DNA from: Chrysaora quinquecirrha
Lineage: Eukaryota; Cnidaria; Scyphozoa; Semaeostomeae; Pelagiidae
Length of the DNA stretch: 64,000 bases
Reading direction: 5' to 3'
Assembly (NCBI GenBank): GCA_014526335.1
Contig: JACTAT010000036.1
Coordinates: forward strand, 2,564,387 to 2,628,386
Of the stretch, positions 32,699 through 47,100 are shown piece after piece; position 1 is the first letter of the stretch, and the number at the start of each line of letters is the position of its first letter. The notes beneath the pieces were generated by a model. The model was not told where the DNA came from and did not search any database. It saw nothing but the letters and a program-made list of their open reading frames with translations. A program made the translations under genes and the position numbers.

Positions 32699-33075
32699 AG
32701 TGTACACGTTTTTTTATAAGGAACACCTTTATAAGGAACTCGAGGCTGAAAATTCCCAAAAAATTAAGGAACTTTAAGGAACTGTCGAGGCTCGGATGAA
32801 AAACTAAGAAACTCTTTTTTAAGGAACAAGACGATTTGTACGAAAAGGAACAGAAGTACAATATATTTCCCATCGCTCTTCCCCAAAAGGCTCCATTTAT
32901 ACTTAAAGTTAGAAATGAAGAAAAGTTTCTATGAATTTGCTGTAAAAATTAGAATTTATACATATCCAACGACAAGGAACAGTATAAGGAACTTTCAGCC
33001 TCATTTTGTTGGAAATTTAAGGAACTCCAGCCTCAACTCAGACCAAAGGTTCCTTATAAAAAAAAAACGTGTAAC
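32699..33075. mobile_element. TATAAG-end MITE, GAAC variant, copy 1
   Basis: Ends are TACACG + T-run + ATAAGGAAC and its inverse near 33050-33073. AAGGAAC occurs about eight or nine times, often followed by T and a GAGGCT or CAGCCTC block. A related, inverted and end-truncated copy lies at 61121-61440. Confidence 0.78.
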
Positions 33076-33179
33076 AAGGTAATTTACGATAAGGTACATA
33101 CATTCCGAGCATAGATTCAAGTTCTGTTCAAAAAAAATTCCTTTGATTTTGAATCTTATTTCAATGAAACTTTTAGTGA

Positions 33180-33320
33180 TAAAATACAGTAAGAATTTAA
33201 GAAACTTTTTAGAAACTTTTTAGAAACAGGCTCCGAGCTAGGTTTCTTATAACAAAAGCCCCTAGCTCGGGGTCTGGTTCTACAAGTTTCTTAAATTCTA
33301 ACTCTTAGGCCCTCTTACTC
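33180..33320. repeat. fragment of TATAAG-end MITE, AAAC variant
   Basis: Repeated TTTTTAGAAAC followed by AGGTTTCTTATAAC resembles the right end of the 17592 element. No matching left end is seen. A similar right-end fragment (AGTTTCTTATAAAAAGTGAG) is at 25989-26008. Confidence 0.5.
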
Positions 33321-33494
33321 GTGTTGAACTAATTTACTTTTTTTAATTAAGCTACGAGTAAGAAACCCAGATGCTCGAATGGCCAGAAATTTCAAGCAAC
33401 TAGAGCACTGGAAAATTTTTTATTTTTAGGCAAGAAACTTGTCACCTCAGTTTGCAAAATATTTTTTATTTTTCGTGTTTTGCCTGTTCTTATC

Positions 33495-33620
33495 CGAGGG
33501 GCGACTCACTGCTTGAAATCTCGTACACCTTTGCTAGAAAACCTATTGTTTTCACAGAAATCCTTTTGTTTTCATAGAAATCTCGTACACCTTTTTGAGG
33601 AATGAATTGCCCCTCGTTCA
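33495..33620. mobile_element. short MITE with GAGGGGC ends
   Basis: CGAGGGGCGACTCACTGC at left pairs with GAATTGCCCCTCG at right. AAATCTCGTACACCTTT occurs twice inside. Confidence 0.55.
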
Positions 33621-34820
33621 AATCAATCGATAAATGGATTTTATAACCCTAAAATAAAATAACAAAATAACTCTATGTAAAGTATAATAACCCATTGACC
33701 AAGATACCTGCAATTTTTTTGTTGAAAAATTCTTGAAAATACATGAATTATTCTAGCTAAACTTAAGAAACAGAGAGGCAAACCCCAATGATAATAATTT
33801 TTTATGCAGAGAAATTTCCTGCAGGATTGAAAGTTGAAAATTATGCAAAGCAGCAGAAACAAAGTGGGAAATCCCTGATCTAAAAATTTCATACTGTATA
33901 AGGAAAAAGCCTACGTTTGAAAACTTCTGTTCTTTGATAAGACACATGTCCCTATTCTTCTGACTCAACTTTTCCTCGTCATACCAAATATGTAGAAAAT
34001 ACAGAAGACAGGGCCAAAGGTTGGATGAATAATGACAAACAAAAGCATACACAATGAAAACACAATATGTCAACATTCTTTTCAGTCAATAATAAACACA
34101 ACAGAACAGGTCAGGCCCATCGAAAAGAAGGGCCTAGCCACACCTCTTCTTTGCGGTTGATAGTAATGTTTACGTGTTGAAATTGCTCTGATGTTCTCAG
34201 AGAAAAAGGGAAGGTGATTCAACTAAAAAGTCAATAAAATCCGAAAGTCCTGCATTCCCCATAGTCTTCTGCCATGATACAAATCGGAGAAAACCTAATA
34301 AATGCACGGAAAATTTGCAATCACAACTTTCACACCCAGTTTCAGATATTTCAATCTCGTTCATTCTTGGCTTTCTTTTTGAGGTTTTCTCATTGTCAAA
34401 TTATAACTGAAATCTGCCCTGGAATCCTCCCGCTGATCCTCAAAACAAACCAAATTCTTTGGAGCTTTGCGGGGTACGGCTAGCCGTGAAGTCTTAAAAA
34501 ATTAAAATTTTATACGCCTCTCACACACGATAAGATTTTGTAGTTTAGGCCCATTGAAAAAATATGCTAAAATTGATGCTGCAATAGACAGAATTGTGAT
34601 CCTGGAATTTCACAAACATTTATTGAGTTTCAGCAGTTAAATTTTATTTGATGAAGCTTCAAATACAGTATTAATTTTATTTCTATTTCCTTGTTCCGTG
34701 AAGTTTTTAGTTGAGTTTGACCAGACATGGGCAGGTGGAGACAAGAGGGAAGGGGATGCCACAACAAACGAGGAAGGGCTTTCACCAATGTCTCGATTCA
34801 GAATAGACTTCTTTGTCAAA
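33621..34820. other. intergenic stretch upstream of actin promoter
   Basis: No gene, array or TIR element is recognisable; open frames are short and do not join into a spliced model. Confidence 0.4.
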
Positions 34821-34825
34821 TCTAG

Positions 34826-35060
34826 CCAATCACATACAGTCAAGTTGCAATCTGACCAATCAGAGCTCTGGAATCCATTTTAGGGGGATTATCAATCACT
34901 CATTCATCACCAGTGAAACACACAAGGCGACCGTTATGTCCTTGTTTGGAAGGCGAACACAGTGCATAAACAAGCAAACGTTCACCATACCGGATATTGC
35001 CTTATTTGGTGTGTTAGGCAGTGACTCTGTCACATGGCTTGGCTATAGATATCGAGGAAA
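34826..35060 (+). promoter_or_regulatory. actin promoter: CCAAT, CArG and TATA-like boxes
   Basis: Two CCAAT boxes (34826-34830, 34856-34860) are followed by a near-CArG CCTTGTTTGG (34940-34949), a perfect CArG box CCTTATTTGG (35000-35009) and TATAGATA (35044-35051), about 110 bp before the start codon. Animal actin promoters typically use serum response factor at CArG boxes. The match is by sequence only. Confidence 0.7.
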
Positions 35061-35123
35061 GACAAAGTTTGATCATCCTATTCGAAGTGAAACTTCACCG
35101 AGGAAGGACGTTTGCAACTGTAG

Positions 35124-36789
<1,666 letters not shown>

Positions 36790-37224
36790 GCTATGAACAC
36801 TGTTTTAGTGACAATGCTCTTTTCAGTTTCGAACGTGAAGTCCTCGCCCTTTCTTGCCATAAATAGTTGTTAATTTTGCATCTTTTTGGGCTAATTTTGT
36901 ATTACCAACATAAGCAAGATAGATGGATAATTGCATTAATTAATATGTAAAGTAACACTTTAGTCTTAAAAAATGCCACTGTCTTGTTTATGTTCCAAAT
37001 GCTAAGCTTGCGGAGTTATCAACTATTTGTGATAAGTATGTGTAATTGTAAATTTCTAAATATGCATTCGTCATTTATTTTTGAAGACAATTTCTTAAAT
37101 CTGAATTTCAGTTTTTATTCCTTTGATCTGCTTTCAAAATGCGCGTATTAAATTTTGTCAGGTTATTTTTGAAGTCTGGAATTTGCATTGATGTTTTGGC
37201 ACCATTTTCCCAACTTTTACTCGG

Positions 37225-37230
37225 AATAAA
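37225..37230 (+). other. actin poly(A) signal AATAAA
   Basis: AATAAA about 435 bp after the actin stop, followed by a T-rich stretch. Confidence 0.5.
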
Positions 37231-37409
37231 TTATTTTTTTTATCAAACAAATTAGACCAAGTTCCTCGAGCCAAAGTTTTGAATTTCTGAAGTTGCCATT
37301 CGAGAGTCGAGGTTTCATATAGGACACTTGGATATTTAACTTTTTTCTCTAAAGCCTTTGAGCAGTTTTTGCAACATTTTTGGGCATAATTTAAGAAGCT
37401 TCTTCATAA

Positions 37410-37495
37410 ACGTCAGAAACAGACCAAAACAATTGACCAAGGCAGAATTCATATCCTGATGCGAATCGAGATGCACCAATCAGAAAACGAAGCGA
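37410..37495. repeat. dispersed repeat: CAGAAACAGACCGAAACAAT family
   Basis: Copy of the block at 11005 (CGTCAGAAACAGACCAAAAC, then ATGCACCAATCAGAAAACG). Confidence 0.6.
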
Positions 37496-37653
37496 AGCAT
37501 TCTTTTTAAACACCAATCAGCTTGCGGGATGTCTTTTCTGAACAATTTTTTCATTTTGTTGGCCTGTGTTGATACAAGCATCCTTGATCTGGTGGACAGG
37601 GTGTTGTAAGTTCTTTTCTTCGAAACAATATTTATAACTATAAAACTAAGTTG

Positions 37654-37838
37654 AAGGGGCTTTGGGATTTCAAGTGTTGCGTGTTTGGTCGATTTCGCCC
37701 TCGGATTTTCGGGTTTTACAATAAAATCGTGCGGGTTTTCGGGTCCAGTATATTTAACGGGCAACGGGTTTTGCCATATTTTAGCTCGGGTTTTGGGTCC
37801 GTGTTTTCGGATTTTGATATACCCCTCAAAGCCCTCCT
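37654..37838. mobile_element. MITE with iterated TTTTCGGG motif
   Basis: AGGGGCTTTGGGATTTC at left is inverted as CCCCTCAAAGCCCTCC at right. CGGGTTTTCGG and variants recur about six times between. Confidence 0.55.
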
Positions 37839-38113
37839 CTAAGTTGTAAAAACTGAAAATTTTTGTAGGGGAAAATCCGAATATCGTTGGTGAGTGACAA
37901 TCAAAATCCTTTTTTATCATTGGGTCCAATGCCCCCTTTCTGGGGTGTCCTCTATTTTTAGAGATCAGTTGTCGCCATTACCGATAATCATTCATGTGAG
38001 AAGAAAGTGCGAGAAAAGTTTACTTTTCTGTTTTGATCTCTTCTTCAAGTAGAGGCTAAAACAAAATCATCCGAAATTAATATCTTTTTCATTCCTGTTG
38101 TTCAAGAAAAGAA

Positions 38114-41100
38114 ATGGGTGGACTATTTTCGAGAAAACCACAGCCAAAGCCTTCTCAGAAAATAACTGAACAGGACAGAGCGGTGCTTGTAAGTATGAAA
38201 AATAGCAATCAGGAAATAACTTCGAGTTTTGAAGTCTCATTGAAAGAAAGAAAATGCCAAATCAAAATGCACAATAAAATAAGAAAATGAAAGTAGGGGC
38301 ATCATCATAACACATCATCAACTCAGTTTTATTGCAGTGATCTCGAGTGATCTCTGAAAAAAAGAACAGTTTCATTGCTTTTGCGAGGTTATTCAGCGGT
38401 TGCCCCTCAAAACCACACTCAGGGAGTTCACTTTTGAGGTTTTGTTTGATAGGGTTCCTAACTATTTTGTTTACTATTATTTTGCATCAACCATCATCAT
38501 TGGCTGAACAGTCCACTGAGGTTAGCTGATCTGTCCAACAAGGTTGCCTGAAGTGGTTGTTGGACGAATTGGAGGTTGGCCCAAAACGTCTCAAAAACTC
38601 CATGGCAATGGCAGCCAGACTGGATTTTTTTAAAATTGCACATAAAAGACAACCTACTTTTATGAATAAAAAGGTGTTTTGTTTTTATTTAAAACATCAC
38701 ACAGAAGATCTTCCATGTGGAGGCCAAACATTTTAGCCCATCTTGGTGGCTGATATCAGTTAGCTATGCCTTATTTGCCTAACATCCATTTTGCCCAATG
38801 TTCTTTTCATCTAATCGAGACCTTGACCTGACACTCCCGTGGCTAGACTCTGATCACACTGAGCTTCTGAGGCCACGAGTCAGCTGGATTACACCACCAC
38901 GTCACAGCAGCTTCAGCTTCTTTTTGTACTTTCTTTGATTGACAAACTGTAATATACTGGGTTAGTTTAACTGTCCGTTATGATTTTTAAAATTGTGTTT
39001 TTTTTCTATTTCAGTCCCTAAAGCAACAGAGGGATAAGCTAAAGCAGTACCAGAAAAAGGTTAGTTGACTGCATGGTCAGTTGTGAATTTTGAAAAAATT
39101 GATATAAAGTCTCAGGTATACATTGTCCAAAATTTTTTTATACCGTAAATGCATGCACATAAACACCTCAGGCATTTATTTAATTTTTGAGATTTTAAGG
39201 AGGGGCGCTAATTGGAGATGGGTGTTTGATAGAGAAGCATTTGTTTGATTGCTAAGAAGTTGGATTAATTTATTTGCTGACACACCTAGATTTTCATCAT
39301 AAATTCATCACAAATAGACTTTCAAAATTGTCTATAGTATGTAAATAAAGTTGTCTTCAAGTCGGTTTGAATTAATTATTGGATATTTCCTTCATTTTTA
39401 TCATTTTGCTTGTCTGAAATATGATAGAAAGTCTAGAACCCTTGCCTTTATTTTCCTATTTTCCTTTAAATTGCTTGATCGAGGAAAACTCTAATAAATG
39501 CCCATTTATGACTGAAGAAGGAGGCGTTTATTAGAGATGGGCATTAATAGAGGCTGGGTATGTTATTTATTATTGTGCTTTATTAGAGCATTTACGATAA
39601 AGTTGGGTATGTTTTTTATGCTTGGGCAGTTCATCCCTTGCAAATTTTTCAAGTGCCCCTGGAGGGGAAATCTAGTACCTACACTTAACTCTTCCATATG
39701 TCTTTGCCTTTAGGTTTATTCACTAATTACGTTGCTTCATTATTAGTTATAATTTGTTTGCTTTTTCAGATTACATTGAATTTAGAAAAAGAAAGAATTG
39801 TTGCAAAAGAATTACTTAAAGAAGGAAAAAAAGAGTAAGCAAAGTTTCATTTCTCTGGAAATAAAATTAAGATTCTAAGATTTTTTAGGATTGAGAGTTT
39901 CTTATCTCAGGTCAAATTGATTAATGTTAATATTATTATGATTATTATTGATTGTCAGGTCTTTTTTTTTTTTATTATTATTATGACACTATATCATTGG
40001 ATACATGGTCGAAAATTAAAATACAAGTTAAGAAAAAAATTCAAATTAAAAATTAAAAGTAATAACAAACTAACAAACAAAGGAAGAATTGTATATTAAT
40101 TAATTAACAGTATCAGCAAGTCAAATTGGGGTCAAATTGATCATCTTTGTTGACAAAAATTGCAGTGAGATGATTTAAAGGCAAACAGCAACGAATGAAG
40201 GGATATGTCTCCTCAGACATGTCCCCTTGATGTCTCCAAGTTTAGTCACCTTAAAAACTTTGTAGTGTGTGGCAAAATTTGTAACCAGAGACACGCAAAT
40301 ATTTCTGGGAGACAACAGAAACACATTTCTTGTCTCTGCGACTCATTGGACATGTTGCTAATTTGCAACTCGCATGTTTAGCCAATTAGGAAGCAAGCGG
40401 AATACAATTAGGGCCTTACTATTATCGAATGATTTTATCAGATGATCCAGATACTCATCTTAACCGGAAAAAGACCAGAGACCGAAATTCGCCATATTTT
40501 GGAAATGGGGAAATTTAGCTGTGATCCTGCAATCGTCGCAATTATAAGGAAACCAGCGTTTTCCTGTGGTTTGTTTAATCTGAAATGGATTCCTCGTTTT
40601 ACCGAATCACTAAGTAACAGAAGTCAAGGCCACTATACCTTATGAATTGCGCACCCTAGGGTTGGGACTTAAAGCCAAAAGCACAAATGTCAGCAATACT
40701 AAATTCTGAAGCTGTGGCTAAACTAGGGGACATGTTGCAGGCAACATTGTATTCCGTGTGTCTCCCAGGGTGCCTAAACTTGCGAATGACAAATGTGCAA
40801 TCCGACGTACACAATCCTACGATCCCACAATACAATACTGCATTATCCTGAATTTAGGGTTCTGATTATCGTGACACATGTTTTAAGCCTAAGTCGTCTA
40901 AGGGAAGTTGAGAATCCCTCTAAGGCTTGTCCAGCTGTACAGTTCAATTCTTAAAATCATGGATTAGCTTTGCGCACACGATAAATTTTTTTGCTAATTC
41001 CAATTTTCGCTCGTTCGTGATCACCCTTGATCCTACCTATGTTGTATTATAAGCCTATTTCATCAACGATAAGGCGTTTGAATAAAGATTCGAAACATTG

Positions 41101-44100
41101 ATCATCATCTTACAACAACGAACGGCATGGGAACTTAAGTCTGAACTTTCTTACGAAAGCCAGAATTTGCTTGGCTTTTCACCCAAAAAGGTACTTAATA
41201 TAATTTGGGTACGGGCATGTGCCGCCCATATGGGTGGGTTTTGGCCCTGAAATTCTCTAAACATGAGTATGATTTTAACAAAAACTCCATAAAAGAGGGT
41301 GGGAAATTGAGAACATCCCAGAAATTAAACTTCATTTCAGTCAGAGAAGTGTTAAAATCGCGTTGAAGATGTTTGTAGTACAATTGCAAGCAGTAATCAG
41401 GACTAGAAAGTCTTATTACTCCTATATTCCGTTTTTGTTTTACTCATAATATAGGGTCTGCTTCTGCATTGGTGTAAATTGAAGGTGCTGTGGCGTCGTG
41501 GTGTAATCCAGTCGACTCGTGGTGTCAGAAGCTCAGTGTGGTCAGGGTTCGAGCCCAGCCACGGTAGCGTCACAGGCAGGGTCTAGGCCTCGATTAGTTA
41601 ATCTACTACAGAGATCCTAGCAACTGGCTCTAAAACTCCATTTCACCTTCACCTTACCTATAAGTGTGTGGGTTTCCAAAATCTGGGCGGCACATCCCCA
41701 GCCATCCTTTAGCCCCCCGGGGACTTTTCAATAGGTTCAGTGATGGTATCTCATTAACCTAGCTACATGCTTTGGTTTTTGACTTGCCTACAGGTTCTTG
41801 TTGCTTGCCCAACCGTTCATGTTTACGTTACTAATTATGATTTGAACAGCTAAGAAAACACCAAACTCTGTTATAACTCATTAACACGCCAAACAACTTG
41901 AAATTAACTGCAAATAGTTGCATGAACATTAAGGCACATGCTCAGGGAAACCCGGGTTGATGGTCAAAGTTGCTAAACTGTTTTCACATTTTGACCCTTT
42001 CACATTTTGAGTGCCACTTTGCCTTAAGAATCTCTTAAATATACGTTTGGGTTGAGGGATGAGTGGGCTAACGGACTGATGTAGTACCCGAGGTCTCTGT
42101 GTGGTACCTATGGTTTTACGAACTCCTTAGAGTAAAGCAGTGTGGCGGAACTCGATCAAGTTTCTGGTGGACTAAATATGAATATGCCGGGTGGTACTTC
42201 CATTGTTCAATATACTGGACGAGCCGCCCAAATGGGTTACTTTTCGAGAGACAATTTCCCTACATATGGGTTTTCGTAAAGAATCTCTACACATGGGCAA
42301 TATGATCTATAATTATATTAAGACATAGATTGCTTTTCAAATTCATTGGGTACTAACTATATTTGAGATAATGCTGCAAAGGCGTAAAAATTCCTTTGTT
42401 TTCTATAAACGGTTGCACACGGGGAACAAAATTGACGATAGATATTGGTAAGTTAGGAAAACCTGGAGGGCACTTCTAGTATTTTGAACAATAAAGTGTT
42501 CCCCGGGTATGAATGTCTGAATCTGTTTTTCCAGCACTGGTTTTTTCTGCTAACTTTTCGTCATCTGAGCATCCAAATTTTAATAAAGAGTTTCTAAGTC
42601 TAAGAAGAAAAAAACCGAATGGGTTTGGGCGTTGTCCATTAGTTCATATGAATGCGTTTAAAATTTTTCAATATGCAACAACTATTTGAAGCATAACGCT
42701 TTGTAGGCAAGCATTCAATCGATCTAGGCCATCAGCTGTCACTGTTATGCTGTTATCATCGTTGTCAAACAGTTTTTAAATTGAGACAGGTGGTAGTAGC
42801 AATGAGCAAATTTAAAAATCATTCATTGACAAAATAAGACTCGAGTTTTCAGGTTGACTTTCATGGTGTTTTGTTGTATTCTGAGAAGGTGGTACAATTC
42901 ATTCATTGAAGTTTTCGACAATGCGCAAAACAGAGTTCAGAACTGTGAACACGCTTGTACAGAACACTAACATTGGAATCAGATTGAGTGAAGCAGTGCT
43001 TTAGCTACTGTATAAGATAATGGTTTATAAGAAACTTGTCGGCTCCCCAGACAAATGAGCCGACAAGAATCTTGTAAACTTGTAAAGTTTTGAAAATTCA
43101 AACGAACAGACTTGCGATGAAATACTTCACCCTGCAAATGATTAAACTTGAGAATGCTCTTGATGTTGACTAAAAGCCAGGCTAACTGTTCCATTGAAAA
43201 ATTGAAAATAAATCTTAATGTTGGCTGTTGGGGAAGCATAGCAAAATCTCAGAGTTGAGATATAATAACAGCAATAATTATGTTTACCTGAACCAGTAGC
43301 GTTACACAGTTACGGTTCCTTTAGTTCCTTTTGTTTAATGCCCCCAAACGATAAGGGGCCTCTGAAAAATTTTCTTGCGATGTGTTTTTTGGCCATGCTA
43401 TGCTTAAAGTCTTCCTAAGGCCATCTAACAATCATTAACCAGCGGACTGGTAGCGTGCATTTTTCAAGGTGCTAAAGGACATGTTTTCAAAAATTTCCCC
43501 ACTACTCCAAGCCCCGTTCCCCTGTAGAACTCACTTCTCTTCGCCGTCCATTTATAAAGGCTTTATCTTACTAAATTCCCACGGGCCTCGAGCGTCTCTG
43601 ACCTGAACCCTATTTACCTGAAAGTATCTCACGGTTGTATGGCGAAATATTGTGATTTTTAATTGACGATTATGTTATCGGTTGTTTTAAAAGATGAAAC
43701 TTCTCGTCATTTTCTTCCAAAGCAATAAATCTTCCATTTTGCTTTGCCTGAAATATCTATGAGAAGACAAACTTTAAAAGTACCACTTTTCTTTGTTTTT
43801 TAGCAAAGCAAAATTACTGCTGAAGAAGAAAAGATATCAAGAGTCGCTTTTAACAAAGACTGATGACCAACTTGAATCACTTGATAAATTGGTAAGTAAT
43901 AAAAGCGTACCGACATGAGGGGTATAATATTTAACATATTTGAAAATCATCGACCAGAAGGCGATGCGAGCGATGTTCCAGTCAGTGGGGTACTTAATAT
44001 GAAATTTTCATAAAGTTAAACTGTTGGAGAAAATATTTTGCACCATCAAAAAAATTACCCCATCAAGTTTTGGAACAAACTTTTATTTACCCCACAACTT

Positions 44101-47100
44101 AAATGCAGAAAAAATTACCCTACCCTTGCAACTATCTTGGAATTATAAAGGGCAATAAATTCTTTCAATGCCAGAAGTGTGGAAATTTGACTGAGTGTTT
44201 GTTTTAGTATCAATAGTGTAAATGAATCTGGTTTTGCAACAAAATATGCCGTTCTGCTCAAGATATTTCTGATTACCCCACCCATTACAACTAAGACCCT
44301 TTTGTAACCCCACGATTTTCTCTTCAGCGCCCACCCTGGTCATAAATAATGGTCTCTAATGCACTAAACCTCGCATTAAACGTGTCTAGTTTAAAGCTTC
44401 GACAGCAGTAGAAGGAATTTCAGACTTTCAGAAAAGTCCAAAATTTCAAAATTTGCTTGTCAAACCAAATGTTTTATCGTTTGACAACGTCGCAAAATAA
44501 TGCTTGTCAAACATTTTGCTTGAATCCAACAAAAAGGTTTGCTTATTTATCCTTCTCAAGCAATGTTTTGTGGCGTGCCAAGCGTCCAAACATTGTTTGA
44601 CGAGCAATTTCAAATGTTTGACGAACAATGTTCAAACGTTTGGCCAGGGCATAGCTGAATGTTTTAGAAAATCAAAGTCTTGAAGAGGTGCCAACCGTAC
44701 CAGCATTGTTAGCCAACATGTTTGCTGAGAATAGGCATCACAACATGTTAGAAGTTTTGGATTGCTGACGTCATCTACAAATGATCTTTTGCAAACATGG
44801 TCGAAAAGGCAGCAGCCGGTTTTTCATTGCTCGCTCTTTTTGTTGACGAAGAAGAGGGAAAAACTCGTGGTCCAACTCAAACCACCAGCTAAATCTATTT
44901 CTCGTTTCAAGGGTTTCGAAATAACGGCCGAAATGGAATTGAAAATCTTGTGCCAACATGGTGGCCAACAATTGTTGGCGTCGAGGTTGATTGTTGGCCA
45001 ACATGCTGGCACGGTTTGCGCCAGGCTGTATGTGTATTGTCTTATATTTATGTATGTATATACTTGAATTTCAGGTTCATGAAATCGAATTCGCTCAAGT
45101 TCAGACAAAGGTTGTTGAAGGTCTGAAACGTGGAAATGATTGTCTCACCGAGTTGCACAAGGTAAATGTTTCCTTGTAATTTCACTTCATTTTCTTATGT
45201 AGATTCCTTCCGTTCAGGATCTCTTACATCTGAGGCTGTCTGGTTCTATATGTCTTCTATAACATGGAATGCGTCCTTTCCAAAGGCCTACTGTTCGTGA
45301 AATTTCGAGGAGATGAGTTGTTTCGTTGCATTATCCTTTCACATTCATAATTGACACCCGAAACTGCTCGATTCGAGAGGCAAATGGCTCTCAAATAAAT
45401 TTCGCCAATTTAATATTTCGATTCTATTTGAGACTGATGATGCGCCAAAAGAACTCAAGCTTCTCTTCAGGTCCGGTTTCAGTGATTTTCGATCCTTTTT
45501 TATCTGACCAACGCAATTAATAGAAGAACCACATTTCTCTTTGTCCCATGAAAGGAGACGAAGCTCTCCCAAAACGTTATCCTGCAGCGGTAATCATAAT
45601 GTCTTATACGCTGCAGAAACAGTCTTGATAAGTACGAACATGTTTACTCTATTACCTCGTGTAGCTATTCAGAAAATGCCCAAAAGAATTTCACGAAATT
45701 CTTTCCGAATCCATTTGCTCGTACAAATTTCCCAAATACCTTTCGCCCATACTGTTACTGGACCGATGAAGGGTTTCCCAGCAGATCTGGTCAGTGTTTT
45801 TTTTTTTACATCTTTTCGATCGACCAACGCAACGAACAGAAGAACGAAATTTCTCATTGTCTTCTAAATGGGGTGATTCTTGATTGATATGTCTCAATCT
45901 TATATCTAGTGGCGAGTCTTTCTGATCGGAGACAAAGGTCTCCTGAAATGTTACCCCGACAGATATCAGACTTGTTCTCATTAGTGGTGATTGACATGCC
46001 TAATAGACTTAATACGGTGTCAGAAACAGCCTTGATAAGTATGAATGTGTTTGCTCTGTTCTGTCCCCAAAAATGTTTGCATCCTGTACTTGTACAGAAA
46101 ATGCCCGAAAGATTTTCTGAACCTGTTTACTCGTACACATTTCCTAACTCTAAAAGATGGTCAAGTCCAAGAATGGACCAGTTCTCGATATATTTTCGAT
46201 AAACGTGCACAGCTTGTGTACATTTAAATTAGTAATTATTGGCTTCTTGCAGATTTGGTAAAAAAAGCCGAGCTCTGTGAAACGTAACAGAAAGATTTGC
46301 TTTAAAAAATGAACCGAGTTATGGCAAAGACTTTTCATTAGCTCAGTTCGGAAAAAAGTTAGAAGCTTTGAAATGAAGACTTGTAGAAGGCTACTTGGTA
46401 TAACTTGGAAACAGAAGAAAGCAATGCATTCAGAAAGGTTAATGGCAACAATAAAGAAAAGAAAGATGAAATTCTTTTGGCATCATATAAGAGCTGGACG
46501 AATGACAAAAATTCTAATTCAGGGTAACGTTGACGGTTGTAGAAAAGTTGGAAGACCTGGGAGGAACTGGATCGATGATATGAAGACATGGTCAAATGAG
46601 AGTTTAAGTGGCCTGTGTAGAAGGGCAGCAGATAGAAATGAATGGAGGAAGGATGTCAATAAATGGGTGCACCTATTGCATGGCAATGCAATAGGTGCAT
46701 GGTTTAATGATGATGAATTCTTACCCCCTTCTTGTTACTGTAAAATTAAAGGGTATTTTATAATTTTTAGCAAATGCAGCGCATTTTAATGCATGCATCA
46801 TACAGCGTTTCTTATTAACTGGCATTTTTTAGATGATGACGCTGGAAGATGTAGAGAAAATAATGGAAGATACGCAAGAAGCAGTTGAATACCAAAGGGT
46901 AAATATATAGCACATGTCTTATGCCCTGGTCAAACACTCAAATATTGTTGGTCGTCATTGTTGGTTTGTTGGTTTTGTTGGTTTTAGATTTGCTTCAAGA
47001 AATGTTGAACCACGTTGCAAAGCATTTTTCGACATTAACTTCGCGAAGCAATGATCATGAAAAATTTCAGAAACATTTTCTGCTTTCAAGTTTCATGGGC

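Noticed and set aside
33753..34076. 107-residue minus-strand frame as a membrane protein
   Set aside because: No splice partners, no start context and no recognisable motif; hydrophobic frames are common in AT-rich spacer DNA.
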